DNA of 64,000 nucleotides, taken from NCBI RefSeq assembly GCF_021018895.1, contig NC_079368.1:7314001-7378000 (forward strand), written 5' to 3'. The stretch comes from Seriola aureovittata (Eukaryota; Chordata; Actinopteri; Carangiformes; Carangidae). This document shows, piece after piece, positions 1 through 11,599 of this stretch. The notes under the pieces were generated by a model that worked only from the letters and a program-made list of their open reading frames with translations, was not told where the DNA came from and did not search any database. Within the stretch, counting starts at the first letter, position 1, and each line of letters opens with the position of its first letter. A program made the translations under genes and the position numbers.

Positions 1-614
1 TGTCTCTGTTTGTCAGCCCTGTGATGGACTGGCCTAGGTGTACCCCACCCCCCTGCAACTCTATAAGGATAAGCAGAATAGATAATGGATGAATGGACAG
101 TGTAACAGATTTATTTATGTATTAATTTTTTTTAGTGACTTGCAAAGCAAAAATAAGTGTGACAAGAAGGGTAGACATAATGGACAGACATGTAAATGAC
201 AACTAAAACAATAAACACTTGATATAGAAATGAAAAGAATATGATGTGTATGGTATGTGTCTATGATGTGTGTGCGTGTGCATGTGTGTGTCTTTTTCAT
301 GGTTTATATGTGATGTAGTTGTATGTATCTGATATGTATTTGTATTTTGTGAGAAGGTGAAAGGAGGCTATTCTGTTGAGCTGCCAATATCAGCCTGGTC
401 TAGTGGCAAAAGGTAGTCTAATCAGTTAACCCTTATACAGTGTACTGCATTATACTGCATACATACACTGTGTACTGTGTACATGCTTTAGAGTGCTGTG
501 ACTGTGACATTAGCGTGTTAGCATAGCATCACTTGGGATTTGTATGTATAGATTCCCTGAAATCGAAATATTAAATCACCTCTTAACAATCCTCTGTCCA
601 CCCCCCTTCAACAG
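1..614. other. intron of idua, no other feature seen
   Basis: This stretch precedes the first visible idua exon and ends in a pyrimidine tract and the acceptor ttcaacag. It holds AT-rich sequence and TG-rich simple sequence around 240-300. The short open frames here show no recognisable protein. Confidence 0.7.
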
Positions 615-3123
615 GTCATAAACCAGCACCAGGATCTGCTGCTGGCAGACCCCAACAGCACCATCAACTACACCCTGCTGAGCAACGACAACGCCTTCCT
701 CAGCTACCACCCACACCCCTTCACCCAGCGCACGCTGACTGCTCGCTTCCAGGTCAACAACACCCAGCCGCCTCACGTCCAGCTCATCAGGAAGCCTGTC
801 CTCACCGTCATGGGCCTGCTGGCTTTGCTAGGTGACCGTCTCTTTACTGTAGAGCAGGTGACCCTCCAGGGTTTCATGTGGGCGTCAGTTTAAATGTATG
901 ATTGAGGTGTGATGGTGGTTTAATTCATGTATATATGTCCGTGTAACTAAAGGTCAGGTCACCAGGATGTTGCTGCTTCAGTGCTGTGTTAATGGCTCCG
1001 TTGCCTCTCCTGTATGTGATTTAACCTTAAGGAGAGACCCAGGTCCTGGCTCAGGTTCTGGACTTGGCAAGAACCAGCAACAGCACAGTGGGAGTTCTCG
1101 CCAGCAGCCACAAGCCCGTGATGCCAGGCAGCTCGGACAGCTGGCAGGCTGCAGCTCTGGTCTACAACAGTGACGACAACAGCACCTCCACCAACACTGA
1201 TGATGTGACCGTGTCACTGAGAGGACTGGCTGCACAGAAGGGTCGGTTTAACCAAATACTGTTACGTTATTTAAGATCAAAATATTTGTCCAGTATCTGA
1301 AATCCTACAGGCTGTTATTTCTGCAGGTGAGTGGTCTGTTTCAGTCCTGCCCTCTCTGTCTGTTATCTGTATCCAGGTCTTGTGTATGTCACATATTACT
1401 TGGACAACAATGTCACCAACCCGTACCAGCTGTGGCAGAGTATGGGCAGCCCCGACTTCCCCACAGCAGACCAGTTCAGACGCCTCAGGGGTCTTCAGGT
1501 AAACAGGAAGCCTGAATCATATTATAGGAATGAACATTAGCACAAAAAAATTTTCAAAGCACAATTTTTATACTCATATTATTAAAATCATCATTAACTG
1601 ATTGTTAGCTTGTTTTATTTTTCATTTCAATTGAATCAGTCCACTCTGAGAATTATTGTGATTGGTCATTTCCCACGCAGGTTCAGTCTTTGTCCAAAAC
1701 CAGAAACTAATTTAAATCAGTCTAAATGATTTCTGTCAGATGAGCCATCGTGTTGTTCTGCAGTAAAGAAAAGGACAACGTTCTTATCAAGCTGTAAAAT
1801 GGCTGAAACAGTGCACATAGACTATATTGTACATGTACATTGTACACTTAAATAGTGTAAATACTGAAACAATATGCTGTTTGCTTCCATTAAACAACAA
1901 TATAATAATGATATATCTGTAGGTTTTGGATGCTGTTTGGTAGATTGCAGCTACAGTGCCTTATGTGCTGTAGTTTCACACTGTTTTGAGACAATGTGTA
2001 TCCATGGATGAATTTGTTGAGACCCGGGACGTGATTGGTTTGCTCTCTCTCTCTCTTTGACCCACTGATGATGCGTCAATATTTCAGGACCCTCATGTTG
2101 ATGGACCCTGGGAGGTTCCTGCAGGGGACACGCTGACTCTGAGTGCCAAACTGTCTGTTCCCTCCGTTCTCCTCATCCATGTTTGTGCCCTGCCCAAAGC
2201 CGCACCAGACCAAGTCAGTGCCAACACACAAAGACAACAACAACAAAACTCTGACTGGTTTTGTGCATTGTGCTTTGCGCATCAGTTAAATCCTACTTGG
2301 TGTGTCAGTGTTTGTCACTCTGTGCAGTTGAGGATGTGTTTCTGTGTCAGTGCAGGTAAGATAGATTTTCTCCAGTCACTGCAGTTTGCGAAACGAGAAA
2401 GTAATTTGATTTAAGTGTGAATACAGTTATGTCCTGAATGTAAGGAGTATATTCCTAAAGAGATAATCATGAACTAGTCTGAACTATATTTGACTTTTCA
2501 TTAGGTTAATGGATTACGCTTCATCAGGATCACCAAAGGCCAAGTCCTGATCGTCTGGTCTGATCACTGTGTCGATTCCAAGTAGGTGCACACAAGTGAT
2601 TATTTCTCTATTCATGTGTTTGCCACCACAAGAAAACCGTAAAGGAGTGAAAGTAGATAAAATAAAACTAAGTGCAGCAGTACAGTGGATTGAATCCTTG
2701 TATCGTGATGTTGAAATGCAGTGAATATATACATGCTGTACGTATGACCGTAAGCATTCATTCATTCATTTTCCTCTCTTTGTATTTGCAGATGCATCAA
2801 GACGTTTGAAGTTGAATTCTCCACAGACCACGAGAAATTCAGCAGGATTAATACACAGGACACCGTTTTTACCTCATACGTCTACTCACCTGGTAAGGAT
2901 TCCCAGTAAACTGAATAACAAGTGATGGCAGTGAAGAAAAATCTTCATATTTCAAACTATATTTTGGCATTGTGACATGCAGTCATAGAAAATAACACTG
3001 TACACCGTGTTGTGTTCTGTAGTGGACCAAGAGGTTGGCGGTCTGTACAGAGTTCGAGCTGTGGACTACTGGGCAAGGCCTGGGCAGTACTCGCTGCCAG
3101 AGAAGTATTCAGAAGAGCACTAG
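615..3123 (+). CDS. idua: alpha-L-iduronidase, C-terminal exons (partial, 5' end off window)
   Basis: Seven coding exons are visible: 615-831, 1032-1241, 1377-1498, 2088-2213, 2505-2581, 2792-2892 and 3023-3123 (stop TAG). They sum to 954 nt, so 317 residues in one continuous frame. IDUA is the lysosomal glycosidase that removes terminal iduronate from dermatan and heparan sulfate. Diagnostic stretches are [26 protein letters not shown] and [14 protein letters not shown] in the first exon, [12 protein letters not shown] and [12 protein letters not shown] in the third, and [13 protein letters not shown] at the end. These cover the end of the catalytic barrel region and the C-terminal beta domains; the catalytic glutamates must lie upstream, outside the window. 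Several N-x-S/T glycosylation sequons are present. Donors after exons 2 and 4 (gtcggt, gtcagt) are weak but phases agree. No break is seen, so the gene looks functional. Confidence 0.95.
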
Positions 3124-3197
3124 ACCAGGCTCAGGTCTGACAGTATTCATCTTATGTTTCTACATGGTTTTGTACAGTGTAAATACATTTTATAGAG

Positions 3198-3203
3198 ATT
3201 AAA
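3198..3203 (+). terminator. poly(A) signal of idua
   Basis: ATTAAA lies about 75 nt after the idua stop codon. It is the common variant hexamer and gives a short 3' UTR. A cleavage site some 15-25 nt downstream is expected. Confidence 0.5.
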
Positions 3204-4215
3204 GTGCTGATTTATATACATTATGCAGCGTAGGTCATTTGTTTCATCTGCCCAATTGCATTATGAGCAAACATTTACTATTGATGCTCCTGCTCTATTA
3301 TACAGTAATACAGGCCTCACATGTTTTTGAGTATAGGAATGTTTGTGACTCGAATATTAGATAAAAGTGACTGAATACATGACGTTGTAGATGAAGTGGC
3401 TTGTGGAGATGGATAAAGTGACTAAGCACATTCTGTCTTAGTGGAAACCTTTTAAACTCACCATTCACAGCATCAAAGCACACAGTAACAAGTAATTATA
3501 ATCTTTTGTTTCTTCATAAGACAAAAGCGGTAAGGCTGGCATTATTCTATACTGGTAAATTGTAAACAAATCCCAAATGTGTTAGTCGGTCTCTTAGTAA
3601 TTTGCAATTTTTCTACCCTGTCTGTGGCTCCCACTGGTTTCTATTAAAGATGTAAAAGAGGTCACAAATATAAAGCTTCATAAAAAAAAAGGCCTTAATA
3701 ATTTCCTGCTGGGCACTGTAATTTTTTTTAACATTTCTCAAACAGAAGTAACCGGCAGATTTGTTTAGGACTATTTTCAGCGGTGGATTAATACATATTT
3801 GGTGCTTTAGTTTTTAATAATTTTGGACAACAGTAGATCTCTATGGCACAGAATAATAAAATATATCAGGTTTTGGATACACAGACAATAACTGTTACTT
3901 GGATCAATTAACTGTTGATTTTGGTCTTTTCATGTGATTTAATGATGATAAGAAAATACAGAATACAACACCTGATTTGTCGATTGATATATTTACTCCT
4001 GAATGTGTCACCTGTGTTATACATCCAGAATGAGAACTTGTTAAACAGTGTTAAAATGTGAGTTTGAATTTGTTATATTCCATTTTGTCGACTTAAGATT
4101 TTTATATGATGTGTTGTATTTGTGTTTGTGCATGAGCTAAGTAAAAGTTGGAACAACAATCTAAGGTTCTTACTCAGTCGTTTTTACAAAGAGAAGGACA
4201 ACAGCAACTTTCTTT
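3204..4215. other. intergenic spacer between convergent idua and rbp4l
   Basis: AT-rich unique-looking sequence between the two 3' ends. I see no gene, RNA or clear repeat in it. Short open frames on both strands have no recognisable domain. Confidence 0.6.
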
Positions 4216-4221
4216 ACAAAA

Positions 4222-4227
4222 TTTATT
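4222..4227 (-). terminator. poly(A) signal of rbp4l
   Basis: TTTATT on the + strand is AATAAA on the gene strand, about 300 nt after the stop codon at 4525-4527. It is the first canonical hexamer I noticed downstream of that stop. Confidence 0.45.
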
Positions 4228-4524
4228 GTCACCAACACAGAGTGATTACACAGTGCAGATGTTACCCCTCAGTGTGACAATACTACACGGTTGGTTCTAT
4301 CATCACAGTCACTCAACCGGTAATCAGTATATTTTCATTTTGGCAGTGTTCATTAATTTTTGTTTTCATGGGGTGTTGAATTTGATTTATCTGACAACTC
4401 TTTCCTATGTCGGTGGAACACAGCAAATCATAAACGGAACAAGATTATTCTCTCTTCATCTCGGACAGGATGATCAATCCAGCGTAATGAAGGGCTGCTC
4501 AACAAACTCCTTCTGAGAACCAGT

Positions 4525-5839
4525 TTAGCAAGCTCCTGTTAAGAACAGAGAAAGAAGAACAAGTGTTAAATGGGTTTACAAGTAAGAGAGCCTGAAATAT
4601 TTATCCTGAATGTAAAGACTAGAATATCAACAGTGATGGATTAACTATTTAGATAAGAAATGCTTTTTTTTCTAAATTTAAAGGTAAGTCAACAATAATA
4701 CTATGAATACAAGAGTACCATGGACACTTGTACATCTTGTTTACTTCAGAGCATCAGAGCATCATAGGTTGAGTACATACCGGACTGCAGCACGGGCTGG
4801 AACTGTCCGGCCATGCAGATTTCCTCCTGTTTCTGGCGGACGACTCTCTGGATGGCAGGGGGGAGGCCGCGGGGGTTACGGGAGAAGATCAGGGCGTAGC
4901 CGTCCTCACAGCTTCCATCCTCCTTCAGGGTGCGGCAGGCGTAGGTGATGGCGTAGTTGTCATAGTCTGTGTCAATGACCCAGTAGTTGTCACCTGGAAG
5001 AGCAGAGAGCAACAAGTTAGTCTCAATTGTGTGTGAGAAAGACCTACAGTGTGTGTGTGTGTGTGTGTGTTTTTGCATATATAACTGAGGAGGCTCACCT
5101 CCGCTGGACAGGTAGCTGGCCAGTCCCTGGTAGTTCATGAACATCTTGCCGGGGGTGCCGGGGTCAGGCACTGAGTACTGAGCAGCCATGTCAGCGCACA
5201 CAACCCAGAACCTGGAGGCCAAGTAGAGAGAGAAATGTCACATTATCGAGCAGGAATGGAAACATTTATATATTTAAATATATCACCTTAAGACTAAAGA
5301 GATTTCTAAAAATGCCAGTTACTCACCCAAAGAGAGTGACCCTGCCCCTGGAGGAGGCCACCATGGACCCATCGTCTCCAACAGTGTACTCAGCAGAAAT
5401 GTTGTCCTGCAGGAACAAACCCTCTGGATCTTTCTTCTGCAGAGCGTACCATTTTCCTGCATACTGTCGTGAAAAAAAAAAACATCAAAAAGATGAATAT
5501 ACAAATTATTTTAACAGGCAGACATCAGTAGGCTACAGATATGTACATATACAACATTATATTTCATTATACACTGATGAGATCCTGGTTTAAATGGAGG
5601 GTGTTGATCATCCTATCCTGGTTGAATATATTTTTCCTACTTGATTGTATCTGTGGGAACTACCTAGCTGCCTTTCCTCTGTCCTCTTTGTGGATTTTTC
5701 TTTTTAGAGATATTTCTGTACTCACTCTTTGGGGGTCGAAGTCCTCTTTGACTGTGAAACTGTCCACCACGCAGGAGGCCAGGCCCTGCTCCACGCAGGC
5801 CAGGAACAACATCACCAGGGCAAAGATTTGGAAGTCCAT
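4525..5839 (-). CDS. rbp4l: purpurin / retinol-binding protein 4-like lipocalin
   Basis: Coding exons, in transcript order: 5726-5839, 5327-5463, 5099-5211, 4781-4993 and 4525-4535; total 195 residues. The start MDFQIFALVM begins a signal peptide of about 22 residues ending near GLAS. The mature protein has the lipocalin signature YAGKWYALQKKDPEG at the start of exon 2, then DNISAEYTV, CADMAAQY, SYLSSGGDNYWVIDTDYDNY and IFSRNPRGLPPAIQRVVRQ. Cysteines suited to the three lipocalin disulfides are present. The sequence is closer to purpurin (retinal, secreted, retinoid binding and adhesive) than to serum RBP4. The last exon is only 11 nt and supplies Ala-Cys-stop, giving the QSGAC end expected of purpurin. 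The reading frame of exon 4 runs on into the intron for a few codons, which would give a false C terminus if the micro-exon were missed. Confidence 0.93.
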
Positions 5840-6016
5840 TCTAGATGAAAACCCCAATCCAGCAAATGTCAGTTTGGTTGATACTGTGATTTTATTTTAT
5901 TATTTTTTTCAATTAATAGTTGTTTGAAGAGGCTGCATACATCTTAACCAAAATGTCACTCTAGCAGCTCTATTGTAAAAGTATCAGCTGGTCCCCACAA
6001 AGCTGCATCTCCTTAC

Positions 6017-6080
6017 CTGAAGTGCAGAGTGAAGCTGCAGGAGGTTTTCAGTGCAGAGCTGTTGCAGTGTCTGAGATGTG
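6017..6080 (-). other. 5' UTR exon of rbp4l (inferred)
   Basis: A donor (gtaagg on the gene strand) at 6011-6016 follows a short exon-like sequence. The coding exon starts just after an acceptor-like tctag one base upstream of the ATG. With the TATA box at 6103-6109, the transcription start should fall near 6075-6080, giving a UTR exon of roughly 60 nt. Confidence 0.55.
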
Positions 6081-6102
6081 TTGAGAAGAAGGTGCATCAG
6101 CC

Positions 6103-6109
6103 TTTTATA
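6103..6109 (-). promoter_or_regulatory. TATA box of rbp4l
   Basis: TATAAAA on the gene strand, embedded in gtataaaagg. It sits about 25-30 bp before the inferred start of the 5' UTR exon, as expected for a tissue-specific TATA promoter. Confidence 0.65.
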
Positions 6110-6179
6110 CCCAGCGCTTAGACAGACTCACTGATTATTTTCACTTCTTGAACCTAAATGCAGAGTTTAAATCTACCGC

Positions 6180-6185
6180 TAATCC
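6180..6185 (+). promoter_or_regulatory. candidate OTX/CRX homeodomain site upstream of rbp4l
   Basis: TAATCC, the core bound by OTX2 and CRX, lies about 75 bp upstream of the TATA box. The gene is expected to be photoreceptor-enriched, which makes the position sensible, but a six-base match is weak evidence. Confidence 0.3.
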
Positions 6186-9146
6186 AGTTAACAAAATCCC
6201 CCGGTGTAAGCTGATGAACCCTTGCATAGGCTTTATGTAATTGTTTGCAGGGCTACATAATGGAATACATAATGGCAGATGCCCCGGGGGGGCAGACGGG
6301 GAGAGGCCTGAGCCTCAAGTCACACGTCTACAGCGAAGGTTTTTACCTGAGCAAACAGGTGTATTTTGGGCACTAAGGTCACACGAAAACTTCAAATAGG
6401 ACCAAGTGTTAATAGAGAAAGTAGTGTGAATATAGGCTGAATGAAAGACTGTGAGATACGAGGACTTTATTATGATTCTGTGGTTTGTTTTTCTTTACTT
6501 GGTGTCCATGAAACCAGCCATCTTCCTTCTATTTTTCTGTCCATCTTCAGATAAAATGTCCCAACATCTCTGGACTGGGATACTATATACTTACTGTAAA
6601 GTTAATGACTGGCCATAAAAGTTTTACCTGTTCTGTTATTATGCTTTACTATGTTCACAACTGGCCTTGAGATCTAGGGACAAAAATAAACTGCCTCACT
6701 TTTATTATTGATAGATTATTAATATCTCTGTTTAATTGGACGGTGACTGTAAGTATAAAGAGTTTTATTATTGATTACTGCAGACAAAACTATTAATTTG
6801 GACATAAAACATTAAAAGATCCAAGTCCTCAATCAGTTCCACATTCAGATACAAAATACTTTACAGGGCAAAGGATGTGAAACTGAAGAAAGAGGCATTT
6901 TCACCGTGACAAGCACCACAAATAAATAAAACTATAACATTTTCCATTATAAAATGGCCTGGAGAGAAGCACTGAGTAATGAATGTTATGTGAGCAGAGG
7001 CTCAGGTGTTCCCATCTGCTGTCACTCCATCGGTTAGGAACGTTCTGTCATCTTGTCTGTAAATGCTGCCAGAGCTTCAACCTGTAATCCCGAGCAAAAC
7101 GTGTCATATCGGAAACAGCTGAGGTGTGTTACAGGAAGTATACACCACCTCAGCATCAGCAACATGCACGCAGACACCAAAGTGTGACAATGCCCTATTG
7201 CCAAAAAGCTGTGGTGTGTAACTTTCCATTTTGCTGCTGCAGGTGCATTTTTGTACTCTGTGTTTCCACTGTCATGTTTTTCTGTCATTTGTTAAACCAC
7301 ATTTTGTAGAAATGCTTTAAAGCAACCCTTTTTGTTTTTGTTAAACCCGTTTTTACTTTACTTTATTTACTTTAATGGTTTTCTTCAAGTAGAATCATTT
7401 TTTTCTTACTCATTTAAATTATTTCAACTATGAGCAGTGTAACAATTTTATTTGTATTCATTCATTGTAGCTGTGTTGTTTAAAAAAAATGTTGTAAGCA
7501 GATCACTGTAATCCTTTTCACCCCTAACAAGTTCCCATCACCAGTCCTCAGGAGATATTTTTGTTTTGCACTACAGTAGGTGAGAGCTAAGTAAAGACGA
7601 GAAGCATTCCAGTAAGTCCAGCTGTATTTTTAATCAGCCCTGTTATTGTTGTTGTTCTAATATTAACCTGTCCTGTAGATATTAGGTAAGGCCTCTGGGC
7701 TTTGGCATCCTGAGCTGTTGAGGGCAGTCAAAACAGTGTTAACGCTAATCTGAAAACAAAAACTAGGTTTAAACGATCCTGCTGTAAACACACACACTTG
7801 CTTAACTGCAGGTGAGCTGAGGCTGAACATGTCTGTGCTCGAGCCATCTCAGGTCACAGGATGACAGGCTATGGACGAGGCAAGTTCCATAACAAGAGGA
7901 TGTGAGCAGGTGAAAACACTAATCATTTGAAAGACTCCTATTTCTTTTCTTCTTAGCAACGTAGTAATAGGGTTTAAATGTTTGGTCAGTCTTCAGGAAC
8001 ATGAATGCTGTTTTTTTTCTTCAATAAAAAATACACAAAGTTTTTCCATAGATATATGTATATATAAAATCAGCAGTGGAAATCATTTATATCAACATTT
8101 TTGAAACCCACTTGTAGCTGAAATGGTTATCTGATTCCCAAATGCCCATCAACAGACATTTTTCAAGCTGATAATACCAAAAAATTCCTACATCCAGCTT
8201 TCAGTTGTGAAAATTCACTGCTTTAATCATTTGTGACAATGAACTGACTTCACCTTACAGATAATGAAAATAATTGTTGGATTTCTTAACTCAGTCTGTC
8301 TTCATCATGCTAAAGTTGAAAATTAATGTCCAAAAGAAATGAAACACTGTGAAATAATAGTGGTTTTATGGCTGTAGCTAATGTTTTTCACAATAATTCC
8401 ACATACAATTTAAGCATTTATTATTTGTCAGAGGCTCATAAAACTTCATTTGTAACACAAGGGGAGGAATTTAGGGGAAAGGTATACAATGCTTTTCCCA
8501 TTAAAATATGAATAAATTACCATTTTACATCTTAAGGAGATTGTTCCCATGATATCTATGCATCTACTTTTTAAAATTATGCCAATGCAATAAGTTAGAC
8601 CTGTCAAAGTTCTAGTGAGATCCACAAAGGTGTTGATGAACACTTCTCATTCTTCCCATTTCCAGGTAGGACAAATGAAAAACATCCTTTCGTCTTTTAT
8701 ATGATGACTTGTGAGTTTTAATTGCAAAACAAGTTATCACTATAACATTACATCTGTCTCATATGTGCTGTAACAGTTTCTGGGAGAACACCAGTTATAC
8801 AAAGGTCACATTTGAGAAAACAAAGACAAGGACTACAGTGATTATGTACTTCTGTATTTATGACATGGCTTCATTACAAACATGAACATAATAACTTATG
8901 AGGCTGCATTTGCAGTGTTACAACGCTGAGTTCAAGAGCCTTATTTATAACATGTAACTTAAGTAAAATTGCTGTATCTGGCAATCCAGAAAAGTGTTGT
9001 GTTATTCAAGGTAACAGTGGACACATCCACAACATAGGAGTACTTGACTGGTTGTGACCTGACTTTGTCATTGTTACTCCAGAAAAAGGAGGAAGAGGGC
9101 GGAAATTGCACATCTACGGGGACATCCTCACATCGCCCTCCAAGCT
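6186..9146. other. intergenic region between rbp4l promoter and atp5me 3' end
   Basis: About 3 kb of AT-rich DNA with no gene that I can support. It may hold distal control elements for rbp4l and the 3' UTR of atp5me at its right end. TTTATT at 8417-8422 (AATAAA on the - strand) is one possible distal poly(A) signal for atp5me. Confidence 0.5.
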
Positions 9147-11483
9147 TTACTTCAGAATGGTATCTTCGCTCGCTGTAGGGAGGAAAGTCAAATATTCAAG
9201 GTTAGTCAGTTTGGGATTTCGCATGATTCACAATCATGAGGCAAAGTGTAATATTTTGTTGTGTAAACTGGTGTTGCTATTATTGTGTTTGCCTGTATGA
9301 GCTGTGCAGCATACAAATGTATGTGTGTGCAAACTGGAGCCTGAATAGCTGACATGTGCATAAGGCTGAAGAGACTACCTTCTGCTAGCTGCTTGGCAAT
9401 CCGCTCCTGCTCCTCACGGGCCTTTTTCTCCTCCTCTTCAATCCTCCTCTCTTCAGCTGCAATAGGCTTCAGGTGATCTGACAAAAAAAAACAAAAAAAA
9501 AACCATTAGTGAAGGACTAAATCGCACCCGTAATCAACTACATGCATTGTATTTCAAAATTACATCTGCTTACATCATCTAAAGTGAAGATCTTGTTGAG
9601 CTTCACCAGGAAACATGCTTGTATATAACTTATATATAATGATCTTAAATCTTTAAAGTGTTCACACCTCCGTATGTAAAATGCTGCAGTAATTTAGCAC
9701 AGATTATTCTCCTCTGTCAGTTTATAAAAACAACTGTTACAACACTGACAGATCAACTGTCTCTAGTGTTTTAAACATAATGATTGGTGTGCAAAATTTG
9801 GTCCAAATCATTGTTACATTTAGTGGATTAAAGTGGGTTGATCGCAGTGCATTGTTGCTGTTAAAGACACTACATGATGACTATTAAGAGTAACGCACCA
9901 TATCTCCTTTTGCCATAGATGATGCCAGCAATCAAAGCTGAATACCTGGCTGTCTGAAATGGAAAGGGGGATACACATTAGTCAAAGTCACAAAATCTCA
10001 AATTAGCTGATTAAGATTCAACACAGGTCCACAGTATCTGGAAGTACACAGCAGTTCTTGACACCCTTACATAGCAGCGCTTTCTAACACCTAAGAAATA
10101 TTGCTAAAGTGTGTCCCTCTTTTAACTCAACAAGACAACAAAAATTAGCCTACTGTAATGCTCTTTTTACTAATCTTCCAAAAAAGTAAATCGAGAAACT
10201 ACAGCTAATTCAGATGCTGTTAGACTTCTAACGAAAATATTACTCATGTGCTGTCTACAGTACATTGGCTCCCTACGTCTTTTAGAATTGAATTCACCAG
10301 TCCTACTTGTATACAAAGCGCTTAAAGGTTTGGCACCGTCTTACGTCACTCACACTCTGTCGTTTTAAGTCCCTCCACGAGCCCTTAGATCCTCTACAGC
10401 AGGTCCTCTAAATATCCCAAAAGTTCCCCAGACTAAAACTGGGGAAGCAGCCTTCATTCATGATGCACCTAAACTGTGGAACACCCTACTAAGAAATATT
10501 AGAGGGGTGGGCTCAGTGGACATTTTTAAAAGGACAACTGAAAACATAACTGTTAAATCAAGCTTTTAATGAGCTCTTAAGTTTTTTTTTTATTGTATTC
10601 ATTCATGCAATTTTTTCATTAAATTATTTATTTGATCAATATTAGTTTATTTTAATCTTTTTTTATGATTGCCCTTCTTTAACTCCTTTTTATACTTGTC
10701 AAAGCACTTTGTGCTGCATCCTGGAAAGTGCTTTACAAATAAAATGTAATCTTATCTTTTCCCACATCATTGCTACATCCACTTAACTCCACAGCGTTAT
10801 AGCGCTGCAGGAATTTATTGAGACCATGTTCATGTGAACAAAACACGCAAATTAAATTGGTTTCCAGAGTGTAAGAACCCACTCTTAAGTTCAGCAAACA
10901 CACAATCCACCGTGAAGCATTAGTTTCATTCAAATATAACAACCCGTCACTCTGTCTGCAGTAGTGGGCAGTAACAAGGACACCTTGAATTAAATAATTA
11001 TAGGTTAACTTTTTAAATCGAGATAAAGGATGCCATATTATATGTTAAATGCCTCGTGTTGTATAAATATCCATAATTTCTTATGACTTTCTTATTTATA
11101 AGCATCAGCTACCACTACGTCGTTTCAATGACAGCTTCTCCTATTAGCTTTTAGCAACGCCAGGAGTGATGTCCGTCAATGCACGTTGCGCTAAACAATA
11201 ATATTCATCAACTGCGTTATTAAGACCTAATGCAGCACACCTGTAACCATTCACTGGCCTTTGTTTAACTGCAGACTTCAGTAACGTTGCTAAGTTACAG
11301 TTAGCTAATGGCTAGCATGCTGCTGAGCTAATGGTTAGCAGGTTAGCGTGCTCTGCGTAGATAGCAAACTGGAATACAACTGCAAAGGTCATTTTACAAT
11401 GAGACACGAGCAACTTTTTTTATCACAGCATATTTGGCAACACAAACCTTAATCAAAGGCGACACTGCAACTGGAGGAGCCAT
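9147..11483 (-). CDS. atp5me: ATP synthase subunit e, mitochondrial
   Basis: Four small exons: 11448-11483, 9899-9953, 9379-9477 and 9147-9172, totalling 216 nt for a 71-residue protein, matching the family length. Subunit e is an Fo membrane protein that helps dimerise ATP synthase and shape cristae. The protein starts MAPPVAVSPLIK, has one N-terminal membrane helix with the conserved GxxxG (G22 and G26, within AGIIYGKRRY), and then a charged helix rich in Glu, Lys and Arg (about residues 38-62) ending DTILK. Intron phases (0, 1, 1) agree at every junction. The ATG lies close to a GCTAGC/GTTAGC-rich region typical of the presumed 5' ends of broadly expressed genes in this window. Confidence 0.95.
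10140..10745 (+). mobile_element. decayed non-LTR retrotransposon fragment (L2/CR1-like 3' end)
   Basis: Lies in the first intron of atp5me, on the opposite strand. Conceptual translation, with stops and shifts, shows the C-terminal reverse-transcriptase landmarks of L2-type LINEs: a leucine/glutamine-rich helix with IQ, a block around ALKGLAPSY, then AAFIHDAPKLWNTLLRNIR. It ends with a 3' tail resembling the L2 end (caaagcactttgtgctgc and tttacaaataaaatgta at about 10700-10750). Only the 3' piece remains and it is broken, as is usual for 5'-truncated copies. Confidence 0.75.
11283..11350. promoter_or_regulatory. GCTAGC/GTTAGC-rich cluster near atp5me 5' end
   Basis: Short repeated blocks of the type gctaatggctagc and ggttagc fill this stretch about 100-200 bp inside the first intron of atp5me. 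Similar clusters lie at the presumed starts of tmem150a, rnf181, pxn and ctu1. No TATA box is seen here. The function is inferred only from position. Confidence 0.35.
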
Positions 11484-11599
11484 TGTTTCAGAGGAGGCTA
11501 ACTGCTAGCAGCAGAGGTCACTTTACCAACGCAGAGGACTGCAAGAGAAGACACGTCTTCTTCGTTGAAGTATTAGTGCAGCTGATATTCTCATTGTGT

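Noticed and set aside
4148..4516. 122-codon open frame near the 3' end of rbp4l
   Set aside because: Lies on the opposite strand over the rbp4l 3' UTR and poly(A) signal; hydrophobic stretch is explained by T-rich sequence.
4746..4780. Extended C terminus of rbp4l reading ...GMYSTYDALML
   Set aside because: This is read-through of a strong donor (gtatgt); the spliced 11-nt exon gives the expected QSGAC end.
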